This document shows positions 22,047 through 29,476 of a stretch of 31,611 bases of DNA, one piece after another (the first letter of the stretch is position 1; every line of letters starts with the position of its first letter). A program made the position numbers and the translations under genes. The stretch lies in NCBI GenBank assembly GCA_035455185.1, contig DATIFQ010000003.1:1-31611 (forward strand). Direction: 5' to 3'. Origin of the DNA: JAEHDI01 sp035455185 (GTDB lineage: Bacteria; Acidobacteriota; Terriglobia; Bryobacterales; Bryobacteraceae). The notes beneath the pieces are model-generated. The model saw only the letters and a list, made by a program, of their open reading frames with translations, was not told where the DNA came from and made no database searches.

Positions 22047-23654
22047 TTACGATAGCCGCACTGGACCTTCGCCTTCCGAGAGAGTCCGCAGGATTTTGTC
22101 TTTGTTTCGTTCGATCCGCTCGAGCGCCGAATCGAGCGCCACCCAGTAGAACGCGGCGCCCAGAGCGGCGGCGATGGCGATCACGCTCCAAAACGCAGTG
22201 TCGCTCTCGAAGGCGTAGCGCGCACCATAGGCCAGGAGGATCGGAATTGCGGCTGCCGGGTAGATCAACAGCAGCATTGCGCGGAGCCGGCCGGCACTGG
22301 CGGCGCCTGTAGAGCGTTCCGGATTGATGGCCCGCGGATAGTAGACCGAGCTGACATTTCCGGCGCCGAGCAGGTAGAGGGAGAAGGTCAACGCCACGGC
22401 ATACGCCTCGGCTGCCTTGACGGCGGTGAGCGGCATCCGGAAGGCGGCCCATACGCAGATAATGGCCGTGATCTCGAGAAACACGAAAAACAGCGCGGCA
22501 ATGTTCTTTCCGGCAAAGACGCGCGAAATGGGCATGGGCAGCAGGAAGTAGAGCTGCGCCGCGGAACGGTCGAATCCGAATACGTTCCAGAAGGCCACGT
22601 CGCCCAGAAGCAGCAGGGCGTACCCGCTGACCATCGCGAGGTGATCGCCGGGCGGCAAGGGACCGCCCCCGCGGCGCAGGATGATCGGCAGGAAGACAAT
22701 CACACCGAAGGTAAACCCCATCAGGAAAACGAGCCGGAAGCGTGGCGTCCGAAGCAGCGACCGCAACTCCTTCTCGATGATGACCGCCAGTGGATCCGAA
22801 AAAAGCATACCCGGGACCCTATAGAGGCGGTCCAGCCACGGACGGCTCTCCCCGGAGGTCCTGCCCCTGCTTTCCGCGGCGGCAGCGTCGAAACGAAGGC
22901 TTCGCGCGAACTGCCATCGCCCGAAGAACAACGCCGCGATCGTCCATCCCAGCAGGACCAGCCAGAGGGCTGCCGTTCCCTCCCCCGAGGCCAGCCGGGC
23001 AGTGGCCGACCAGGGCCACCACATTTGCGCCTGCGCCGAAACGAACCAGCGTAACGGCCCCGGCACGCCGGTGACAAACAACAGTTGCGGGACGGCGGCG
23101 GCGAGAAGAACGAACAGCACGATCAGCTCGCGTACCCGCCTCCGGGCCATCCAGCGCTCCATCTGATTTCGCAGACCGGCCGAGACGAGCAGATTGAAGA
23201 CAATGAACGGCAGAAAGGCCAGGGTCCCGTTGCGGTGAGGCAGCGCCGGGTTGACAAGCAGTCCGGCGGCCAGCCCCGACACCAGCAGCATCATCTCGAT
23301 ACACGTGGACAAGCGGAGCAGGACTTCCACCTCAAACAGGCGCCGCGCCGGAATCGGAAAAACGAGCAGCTTACGCAGGTCGATCGAGGCGCCCATGGAA
23401 GCCGTCAGCAGCGGCGTCAGCTGCCAATAGACAAAGACCGCAAGCAGGCCGTTCGGCAATACGAGGGGTAGCATCCTCCGGACTCCTGGCTGGCTGACAA
23501 AAAAGCCGATTGTGACGGCAAGCATGGCCCACGTACCGTACCACGCGAGAATTGCCAGCGCCGGCAGGACGAAGCTCCCCATGCCGTGGCCTCGGCGAAA
23601 ATTCAGCAGCGTCCGCCACTGCGCCCAGAGGATGGCCAGGATCGGGTCGGACAT
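22047..23654 (-). CDS. ABC-2-like exporter permease
   Basis: The 535-residue protein has about ten to twelve hydrophobic segments, including FVLPALAILAWYGTWAMLAVTIGFFV, PLVLPNGLLAVFVYWQLTPLL, RELIVLFVLLAAAVPQLLFV, TAALWLVLLGWTIAALFF, FLMGFTFGVIVFLPIIL and YAVALTFSLYLLGAGNVSSV. Charged cytoplasmic stretches such as DLRKLLVFPIPARRLFEVEVLLR, typical of ABC-2 permeases, connect them. It forms an export pump with the ATPase encoded four bases upstream. The cargo is not readable. A hydrophilic loop of about 40 residues (AAAAESRGRTSGESRPWLDRLYR) splits the two halves. Confidence 0.8.
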   Translation of the reverse strand: MSDPILAILWAQWRTLLNFRRGHGMGSFVLPALAILAWYGTWAMLAVTIGFFVSQPGVRRMLPLVLPNGLLAVFVYWQLTPLLTASMGASIDLRKLLVFPIPARRLFEVEVLLRLSTCIEMMLLVSGLAAGLLVNPALPHRNGTLAFLPFIVFNLLVSAGLRNQMERWMARRRVRELIVLFVLLAAAVPQLLFVTGVPGPLRWFVSAQAQMWWPWSATARLASGEGTAALWLVLLGWTIAALFFGRWQFARSLRFDAAAAESRGRTSGESRPWLDRLYRVPGMLFSDPLAVIIEKELRSLLRTPRFRLVFLMGFTFGVIVFLPIILRRGGGPLPPGDHLAMVSGYALLLLGDVAFWNVFGFDRSAAQLYFLLPMPISRVFAGKNIAALFFVFLEITAIICVWAAFRMPLTAVKAAEAYAVALTFSLYLLGAGNVSSVYYPRAINPERSTGAASAGRLRAMLLLIYPAAAIPILLAYGARYAFESDTAFWSVIAIAAALGAAFYWVALDSALERIERNKDKILRTLSEGEGPVRLS

Positions 23655-23658
23655 GGGC

Positions 23659-24417
23659 CTACAGCCAGTCGAGCTTCTCGATGGCGCGCTCGCCGCCCAC
23701 TGTGCGCACGAACACGTCCTCGAGCGTGTCGGCGCCGAGGCGCAGTTCTCCGATGGCGCTCTCCATCACGAGCCGGCCCTCGTGTATGATCGCAACGCGG
23801 TCGCAGAGCCGTTCCACAACTTCGAGCACGTGCGAGGTGAGGAAAATCGTTGCGCCCTGGCGGACCTGATCGAGCAACAGATCCTTCATCATCCGCGCTC
23901 CCACCGCGTCGACGCCCTCAAATGGCTCATCCATGAGGAACAGCTCGGGCCGATGGATTATAGACGCCGCCATTGCGATTCGCTTCCGCATCCCCTTGGA
24001 ATACTCGGCGATCAACTGCCGGGGATTTCCGTCAAGCTCGAACAGGTTGAGCAGTTCGCGCGCGCGTTCCTTCGCAACGGGCCTTCCGAGACCGTACATT
24101 CGCCCGACGAACTCGAGAAATTCCGCTCCCGTCAACCGGTCGAACAACAGCGACTCGTCCGGCACGAGTCCGATTTTCCGCTTGATGGCCAGCGCCTGCT
24201 CGGGCATCGGGAGGCCGAGAAGTTCGATCGATCCGGAGCTCGGCGGCGTCAGACCGATCAACATTCGAATCGTGGTCGTTTTTCCAGCGCCGTTCGGGCC
24301 CAAGAAACCGAAGAAACAGCCACGGGGGACCTCCAGCGTTAACCCGTCAACGGCGGCTTTGTCGCCGTAGATCTTGCGCAGGTCGGCGACCCGGATGGCG
24401 GGAGAGGCGTCCTCCAT
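23659..24417 (-). CDS. ABC transporter ATP-binding protein
   Basis: The 252-residue ATPase has Walker A GFLGPNGAGKTTT near residues 38-50, a Q-loop in the LVPDES region, and the signature YSKGMRKR in place of LSGGQ, as is common in ABC-2-type exporters. It also has Walker B ELFLMDEPFEGVD and an H-loop in FLTSHVLEVVE. It powers the permease encoded four bases downstream. The ATG at 24417 has GAGAGGA at a short distance; the frame is open to a TTG at 24447, which is a less likely start. Its start faces the HDOD gene across an 87-base gap. Confidence 0.92.
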   Translation of the reverse strand: MEDASPAIRVADLRKIYGDKAAVDGLTLEVPRGCFFGFLGPNGAGKTTTIRMLIGLTPPSSGSIELLGLPMPEQALAIKRKIGLVPDESLLFDRLTGAEFLEFVGRMYGLGRPVAKERARELLNLFELDGNPRQLIAEYSKGMRKRIAMAASIIHRPELFLMDEPFEGVDAVGARMMKDLLLDQVRQGATIFLTSHVLEVVERLCDRVAIIHEGRLVMESAIGELRLGADTLEDVFVRTVGGERAIEKLDWL

Positions 24418-24451
24418 AATCCTCTCTATCCTACTTGATACCGCCAAGCGC

Positions 24452-24491
24452 TCCGATAGTGAAGTTTATGAGCCGCCCGTCCGATAGAGAA
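24452..24491. repeat. Pair of direct repeats TCCGATAG[T/A]GAA
   Basis: TCCGATAGTGAA at 24452-24463 and TCCGATAGAGAA at 24480-24491 differ at one base and start 28 bp apart. They sit in the divergent gap between the ATPase and HDOD genes, a plausible operator position. Confidence 0.4.
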
Positions 24492-24504
24492 TTGGGAAAC
24501 TGCA

Positions 24505-25362
24505 ATGTTGACCGTCCGACCCACGCTTGCGCGCGACAAGCTCTTACACAGACTGGACCTGCTGCCACCGTTCTCCCCGATCCTAAACCGGGCGCTAGCC
24601 AGTTTGTCTCAGGAGAACGTCTGCTTCGCCGAGGTCGCCGACCTGCTCGAAAAAGACACTGTGCTCGCAGGCAACGTCTTGCGTGTGGTGAATTCGGCCC
24701 TCTACGGCCTGCAACGGGAGGTCAACTCCGTACGCCACGCCATTTCGCTGGCCGGGATTCACCGGGTACGAAACACGGTTCTCGCTCTCTCGGTCACGCG
24801 CATGTGGCGTCATCCGGCCGAAGCGCACGGCTGGAATACCGTGGCGTTCAGCCTCCACTCGGCGGCGACGGCGTGTTTCAGCGACCTGCTCGCCCAGCTC
24901 GTCCCGGTTGAGTATCCGGAAGGCGCGTTCACCGCCGGCCTGTTTCACGACCTTGGTAAGCTTCTCGTGGCAAACGAGCTGCCTCGGGTCTATGAAGTAT
25001 TGCGAACGATGGACGGCCGGGAGGAAAGCGCGATCCTTGAGTGCGAACTGGAGCTTGCTGGAATTCACCACTCGGCGCTTGCCGCCGAAGCTCTGGAACG
25101 GTGGAAGCTGCCGCCCGCGATCCGGGAAGCAGTCAGGCTGCACCATGCTCCCGGGGACAGTTCCATCGGACCCCTCAGCCTCGGTCAGGTTGTTTGCACG
25201 GCCGACCGATGCGTCAGGGCGCTGGGGCTCGCCGTCGCGCCGTCGGCCCCGCCGGGAATACCCGCCGCACAGATCCTCGACCAGTCCGGCGCAGGTGCAC
25301 ATGCGGAACGCATCCTGGACGAATTCCGCCAGGAATTGGACGTGCTTCGAGAGTTCTTCTGA
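24505..25362 (+). CDS. HDOD-domain signalling protein
   Basis: The 285-residue protein is almost entirely one HDOD domain. It begins with LLPPFSPILNRALASLSQ and FAEVADLLEKDTVLAGNVLRVVNSALYGLQREVNSVRHAISLAGIHRVRNTVLAL, the family hallmark. The central GAFTAGLFHDLGKLLVANELP keeps an HD pair. HHSALAAEALERWKLPPAIREAVRLHHAP follows. HDOD proteins are non-catalytic relatives of HD hydrolases used in signalling and growth control; no receiver or output domain is attached. It stands alone; the ATG at 24505 has only a weak GGGAAA upstream. It converges on the Gfo/Idh/MocA gene, 14 bases apart. Confidence 0.88.
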   Translation: MLTVRPTLARDKLLHRLDLLPPFSPILNRALASLSQENVCFAEVADLLEKDTVLAGNVLRVVNSALYGLQREVNSVRHAISLAGIHRVRNTVLALSVTRMWRHPAEAHGWNTVAFSLHSAATACFSDLLAQLVPVEYPEGAFTAGLFHDLGKLLVANELPRVYEVLRTMDGREESAILECELELAGIHHSALAAEALERWKLPPAIREAVRLHHAPGDSSIGPLSLGQVVCTADRCVRALGLAVAPSAPPGIPAAQILDQSGAGAHAERILDEFRQELDVLREFF

Positions 25363-25376
25363 AAATCGCGTCCGGT

Positions 25377-26717
25377 TCAGGCAGGCGGGAGGCCCCACGG
25401 CGCGCGCATCGGCCGCGAGAGCATCCGGTTGGCTTCGTCGTCGTTGACTACGCGTTCCGCCGCCGCATCCCACTTGAGATTACGGCCGAGTTTCAGGGCG
25501 ATGTTGCCGAGATGAGCGATCGTGATCGTGCGATGGGCCTGCTCGATTGGCGCCACGGGCTCCTTGCGCGAGATCACGCAGTCGATGAAGTTCCGGAAGT
25601 GGTCATCGCTCTTGTAGAGGTGTAGCTCGTGGTCCGTGATGTCGGAGTAGATGAGATTGTCGGGTTTACTTTCGATGCTGCCGCGATTCACCCACACCGA
25701 GCCTTCGGTTCCCTCGAACGTTACTCCGCCGCGAGTCTTGTTGGAGATTACCATCCGGACGCCGTTTTCGTAGATCGCCTCGAAGGTGAAGTCCACCGCC
25801 GTGTTGTACAGCCCGTCGTCAGACCACTGCCCCTTGGCGTTCCGGATCTCGATCGGACCGGTAAGCTCCGTCCCCATCCCCCACTGCGCGATGTCGGGAT
25901 GGTGCCCGCCCCAATCCGTGATCTGCCCGCCGGAGTAGTCGAGGATCCATCGGAAGTTGACATGGCATCGCGCCGGGCAGTACGGCGCCTCCGGCGCGGG
26001 ACCCTGCCACATCTGGTAGTTGAACCCATCCGGGACCGGCTCCGGCTGCCTCCGATGAGCGTCGCGCGACAGGTCGGGCGTTCCGCCCGGCAGTCCGCAC
26101 GTCACAGTCTTCAGCTTCCCGATCCGTCCGTTTCGCACGAGCTCGCACGCTTTACGGAAACGGGAGTCCGAGCGTTGCTGACTGCCGGTCTGGAACACGC
26201 GCTTGTTGTCTCGAACGGCGTTGCTCATGGCACGCCCCTCCGCGATGGTGAGCGAGAGCGGCTTTTCCCCGTAGATATCCTTCCCGGCTCGGGCGGCCAG
26301 GATCACCGGAATCGAGTGCCAGTGATCGGGCACTGCGATCAGAACGGCGTCGATGTCCTTGCGGGCGATCAGATCCCGGAAGTCCTCGTACATGTCGCAG
26401 CCCTTGTAGATTCCCGACCGCTTCTCCCGGCCGTAGTGCCACTCGACGTAGCTGCGCGCCGGTTCACGGCCGGCGATGTCGCCATCCCAGTAGCCGGCGC
26501 TCATCCGGTTCAGGTCGCACACCGCGACCACCTGAACACGCGGATCGCGGAGGAAACCCCGCATGTCGCCGGTGCCCTGGTTGCCGGTCCCGATGACGCC
26601 CATCGTGACTCGTTCCGTGGCCGCCGGCCGGTTCGCCTGCCCGAGGGCGGAAGCAGGCACGAACAATGGAGTCGCCGCTCCGAGCGGCATAGTGTTAAGG
26701 AAAGTGCGCCGATTCAT
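25377..26717 (-). CDS. Exported Gfo/Idh/MocA-family oxidoreductase
   Basis: The 446-residue protein starts with a Tat-like signal (MNRRTFLNTMPLGAATPLFVPASALG, RRTFL). The Rossmann motif VTMGVIGTGNQGTGDMRGFL, DIDAVLIAVPDHWHSIPVILAARAGKDIYGEKPLSLTIAEG with the EKP signature, and a C-terminal GGQITDWGGHHPDIAQWGMG segment follow. Sequence differs clearly from the first Gfo/Idh/MocA protein in this window and resembles the long PVC/acidobacterial form. It oxidises or reduces a sugar or uronate, substrate unknown. It is encoded 55 bases downstream of the oligogalacturonate lyase gene in the same direction, which suggests a role in pectin-derived uronate use. Confidence 0.88.
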   Translation of the reverse strand: MNRRTFLNTMPLGAATPLFVPASALGQANRPAATERVTMGVIGTGNQGTGDMRGFLRDPRVQVVAVCDLNRMSAGYWDGDIAGREPARSYVEWHYGREKRSGIYKGCDMYEDFRDLIARKDIDAVLIAVPDHWHSIPVILAARAGKDIYGEKPLSLTIAEGRAMSNAVRDNKRVFQTGSQQRSDSRFRKACELVRNGRIGKLKTVTCGLPGGTPDLSRDAHRRQPEPVPDGFNYQMWQGPAPEAPYCPARCHVNFRWILDYSGGQITDWGGHHPDIAQWGMGTELTGPIEIRNAKGQWSDDGLYNTAVDFTFEAIYENGVRMVISNKTRGGVTFEGTEGSVWVNRGSIESKPDNLIYSDITDHELHLYKSDDHFRNFIDCVISRKEPVAPIEQAHRTITIAHLGNIALKLGRNLKWDAAAERVVNDDEANRMLSRPMRAPWGLPPA

Positions 26718-26772
26718 AAGTGCATTGTCATTCTATCCGACAACGCGACCGGCGATGCCTGTGCTCTGGCGG

Positions 26773-27897
26773 CTACTGGGACCGGCTGAGGTCAGCCACG
26801 TAAACCTGCGTGTGCCCGTCGCGGTCGCTGGCGAAGGCGGCGTAGCGCTCATCAGCGGAAAACGATGGGTGCGGATGGGTCCACTGAGGACCGTAAACTG
26901 TGTCGGTGGCCGTCTCCATCCAACTGAGAGCGCCGCGGCGTGCGCTCCTTGCCGCCTGAAAGTCCTCCGCCAGCGCGTAACGGCTCTTCGTCCACTGGCT
27001 GCCCTGGTTGCTCGATTCGGACAGGCAGATCCGACGGCGCTGGCCACTGGCCACGTCCACCAGAAACAGCCCTTCATCGGGATGGTTCGTGTCGCACAGC
27101 ACCCGGGCGCCGGCGCGGTCCGCGCTGATGTGCCAGGCGTTGAATTCCGCGATGACGTTCCGTTCCCGCGTTCTCCAGTCCATCCGGCACAGGAGCTTCG
27201 GCCAGACGGTGTATATCAGGTCGCCGGTGCGTCCCAGGAACGTCTCGTGCACGATGAATTCGTCGTTACCGTGCTCGTAGAGGCATTCCAGCCCGGAACC
27301 ACTCCGCCTCACCCGGTGCATCCGCGGTGCGGGGTCGGCCGCGAACTCAATCCATTCCGGTTCCAACGGATGAAACTGCGGATGGATCACCGTCCGCGGA
27401 AACGCGATGACGTGCCAGCCTTCTCCATTGCATCGACCCACGGCGATACCGAAGCCGGAGTCCTGTCTGATGGCCGCGGTGATCCATTCGCCCGCGGCAT
27501 CGAGCGAGCACTCGCCCAGTTGCGCCCCCGGAAACTCGTGGACCCTGTGCTCCCTCAGGCTCGTTCGCTCGACTGCCCAAACGCCACCGCCGCGCACGAA
27601 CAGGATGCGTTCGCCGTCTGGATGAATCAGCGGCGAAAAGGGGTGAATCGGTTCGCCATCCGTCAGTTGCCGGATCCCGCCGAGTGGAAATCCCGCCTCT
27701 AACAGTTGAGCCTGGCCCGTTCTGTACGAAGTGAAAATGATCGCCTGGCCGTCCGGGGTAAACGAACTGTGGAGGAAATACGTTGGGTGGCTGATGGACA
27801 GGTGCCGCGTCATCTGGTGGATTGTTGCACCAGTGACCCGGTCCCGAAACTGCGAGTGCTCCGAGGGGTAGACGCAGCCCTTCAGCGACTCGCTCAC
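26773..27897 (-). CDS. ogl: PL22-type oligogalacturonate lyase (Ogl)
   Basis: The product is a seven-bladed beta-propeller of about 374 residues with blade motifs such as SSFTPDGQAIIFTSYRTGQAQLLE. Near the end YGPQWTHPHPSFSADERYAAF gives the Q-x2-H-x-H metal site (Q338, H341, H343). A further His in DTNHPDEGLFLVD, 66 residues earlier, matches the spacing of Q350/H353/H355 and H287 in Yersinia Ogl. The His in IVHETFLGRTGD could be the catalytic base (H242 there). It splits digalacturonate and unsaturated oligogalacturonides to 5-keto-4-deoxyuronate in the cytoplasm, and no signal peptide is present. The start is uncertain: GTG at 27897 is preferred because GHRRV residues before it look non-native; GTG at 27969 is possible. 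Confidence 0.78.
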   Translation of the reverse strand: MSESLKGCVYPSEHSQFRDRVTGATIHQMTRHLSISHPTYFLHSSFTPDGQAIIFTSYRTGQAQLLEAGFPLGGIRQLTDGEPIHPFSPLIHPDGERILFVRGGGVWAVERTSLREHRVHEFPGAQLGECSLDAAGEWITAAIRQDSGFGIAVGRCNGEGWHVIAFPRTVIHPQFHPLEPEWIEFAADPAPRMHRVRRSGSGLECLYEHGNDEFIVHETFLGRTGDLIYTVWPKLLCRMDWRTRERNVIAEFNAWHISADRAGARVLCDTNHPDEGLFLVDVASGQRRRICLSESSNQGSQWTKSRYALAEDFQAARSARRGALSWMETATDTVYGPQWTHPHPSFSADERYAAFASDRDGHTQVYVADLSRSQ

Positions 27898-28039
27898 GCG
27901 CCGATGTCCCTTGCTTTCGGAGGAACGGGATGTGCCAGCGCGGCAACGGTCTGCGCAGTCCGAAGACACGTTCTAACTAAGTCGCGTTTCATGGTGCGTC
28001 CCAGACCGAATCCGTGTAGGATAAAGCGAGTATCGGCCT

Positions 28040-28585
28040 ATGATAACTCGATTTTCTCTCAGAATACCGCATTTCCTCAGCCTGATGTTTTTGGCCGCGT
28101 GTCTCCTGCTGGCGGGTTGCTCCGAGGCATCAAATTCGGCTCGCAAGAGGCTCTATCACATGGGGGAGCGCGTCGAAGCCGGCGCGCTTGTGTACACGGT
28201 GCTCGAAGCCGAATGGCAGCCACAACTCGGCGAAGGCGCCAACGCTCGTATCCCTCAGCATCAGTTTCTGATGCTCCGTGTGAGCATCACGAATAGCAGT
28301 ATTCGCGAGATCAGTATCCCGCAGTTGCGGCTTGTTGGATCCCGCCGTGACTCTCACGCGGAACTGACGGACGGCGACCGGGTCCCGAACTGGCTCGGCA
28401 TGCTACGCTCCCTGAAACCCGCCGACACGATCGAGGGTCGGATCCTGTTCGATGTGCCTCGTGAAGATTTCCAGTTGGAAGTCAGCGACGATGCCCTTGA
28501 TCCGGAGCAGAGAAACGTCGCATTGATCGAGGTGCCGCTGCGATTTGAGTCGGGGAATGCCGACCTGCCGCAGCGCACTCGTTAG
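28040..28585 (+). CDS. DUF4352-like lipoprotein
   Basis: The 181-residue protein has a lipoprotein signal ending LLLAGC, with the modified Cys at residue 27. Mature residues read HMGERVEAGALVYTVLEAEWQP, then FLMLRVSITNSSIREISIPQLRLV and SLKPADTIEGRILFDVPREDFQLEV. This is the immunoglobulin-like beta sandwich of the DUF4352 group, which often forms protein-protein contacts at the membrane. No enzyme motif is seen. TAGGAT at 28017-28022 is a possible -10, and the start lacks a clear ribosome-binding site. The next gene starts 14 bases after its stop and is probably cotranscribed. Confidence 0.75.
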   Translation: MITRFSLRIPHFLSLMFLAACLLLAGCSEASNSARKRLYHMGERVEAGALVYTVLEAEWQPQLGEGANARIPQHQFLMLRVSITNSSIREISIPQLRLVGSRRDSHAELTDGDRVPNWLGMLRSLKPADTIEGRILFDVPREDFQLEVSDDALDPEQRNVALIEVPLRFESGNADLPQRTR

Positions 28586-28598
28586 GTGAGCGGAAGCG

Positions 28599-29435
28599 AT
28601 GACGCAAACTTGGCTCGGCTTTGTCCTGCTGTTAACGCTCCAGCAGGCGCCAGTTGGGACGTTCGGGATAACCAGTCCAACGCTGCATCAGTTCGAGGAC
28701 GGGCCGGCGATTCCGGCCGGACACCGCTTCATCCCCGGAGAAACGGTGTTCTTCAGTTGCCAGGTTCAGGGCTACCGGGCTACGCCGGAACAGAAGGTCC
28801 GCCTAAGCTACAAGGTCGACGCTGTCGACGCCGACGGCGTCCTGCTCGTGGCCACGGACACCGGCAAGATTGACACCGAACTTGCCCCGCAAGACAAGGA
28901 ATGGATGCCCAAGATCCGCCGCGCCATCCTCATCCCTCCGCACGCGCCGCCGGGGCAGTACCGGATCGTCACCACCGTCAAGGACGAGGTCGGTGGGCAG
29001 GAGGCGAAGACCGAGCTATCGTTCCAGGTCCACGGCAGGCGCGTGGAACCGAGTGACACTCTTGTCGTCCGGAATTTCCGCTTCCTGCGGAGCGAACAGG
29101 ATGACAATCCGCTTCCCATTGCCTTCTACCGTCCCGGCAACACGCTGTGGGCCCGTTTTGAGATGACCGGCTTCAAAATTGGCGAGAAAAACCGCGTTCA
29201 CGTGGAGTATGGAATCGCGATCCTCAGTCCGGACGGAAAGCAACTGTTCGCGCAGGAACAAGCCGCCGTCGAAGAGGATTCGCCCTTCTACCCGAAACGG
29301 TATGTGCCCGGCCAGCTCAGCCTGAACATCCAGCCGAAGACACCGCCTGGCGAGTACACCCTCGTGGTCTCTGTTCGGGACCAGGTCGGCGCCCAGACAA
29401 TCGAGACACGCCAGCCTTTCCGCATCGAGGAGTAA
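28599..29435 (+). CDS. Secreted protein of two tandem beta-sandwich repeats
   Basis: The 278-residue protein has a short signal-like start (TQTWLGFVLLLTLQQAP). It then shows two copies of one domain. Copy 1 (about residues 30-145) has FIPGETVFFSCQVQGY and PPGQYRIVTTVKDEVG; copy 2 (about 152-276) has YRPGNTLWARFEMTGF and PPGEYTLVVSVRDQVG in the same order. The pattern resembles Ig-like or fibronectin-like modules seen in acidobacterial secreted proteins. No catalytic residue is evident. The gene follows the lipoprotein gene with GAGCGGAAG as a plausible ribosome-binding site, so they may form a surface pair. It is convergent with the metallopeptidase gene. Confidence 0.75.
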   Translation: MTQTWLGFVLLLTLQQAPVGTFGITSPTLHQFEDGPAIPAGHRFIPGETVFFSCQVQGYRATPEQKVRLSYKVDAVDADGVLLVATDTGKIDTELAPQDKEWMPKIRRAILIPPHAPPGQYRIVTTVKDEVGGQEAKTELSFQVHGRRVEPSDTLVVRNFRFLRSEQDDNPLPIAFYRPGNTLWARFEMTGFKIGEKNRVHVEYGIAILSPDGKQLFAQEQAAVEEDSPFYPKRYVPGQLSLNIQPKTPPGEYTLVVSVRDQVGAQTIETRQPFRIEE

Positions 29436-29476
29436 GAGGGTCCGCTGTTCCGGCGAGCCCTCCCTCGCTTCGCCGA

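Noticed and set aside
25629..26789. 386-codon open frame antisense to the second Gfo/Idh/MocA gene
   Set aside because: No recognisable domain and low-complexity Arg/Val/Pro content; the minus-strand gene has full family motifs.
26563..27702. 379-codon open frame antisense to the oligogalacturonate lyase gene
   Set aside because: Overlaps two real genes in the opposite strand and shows no family features.
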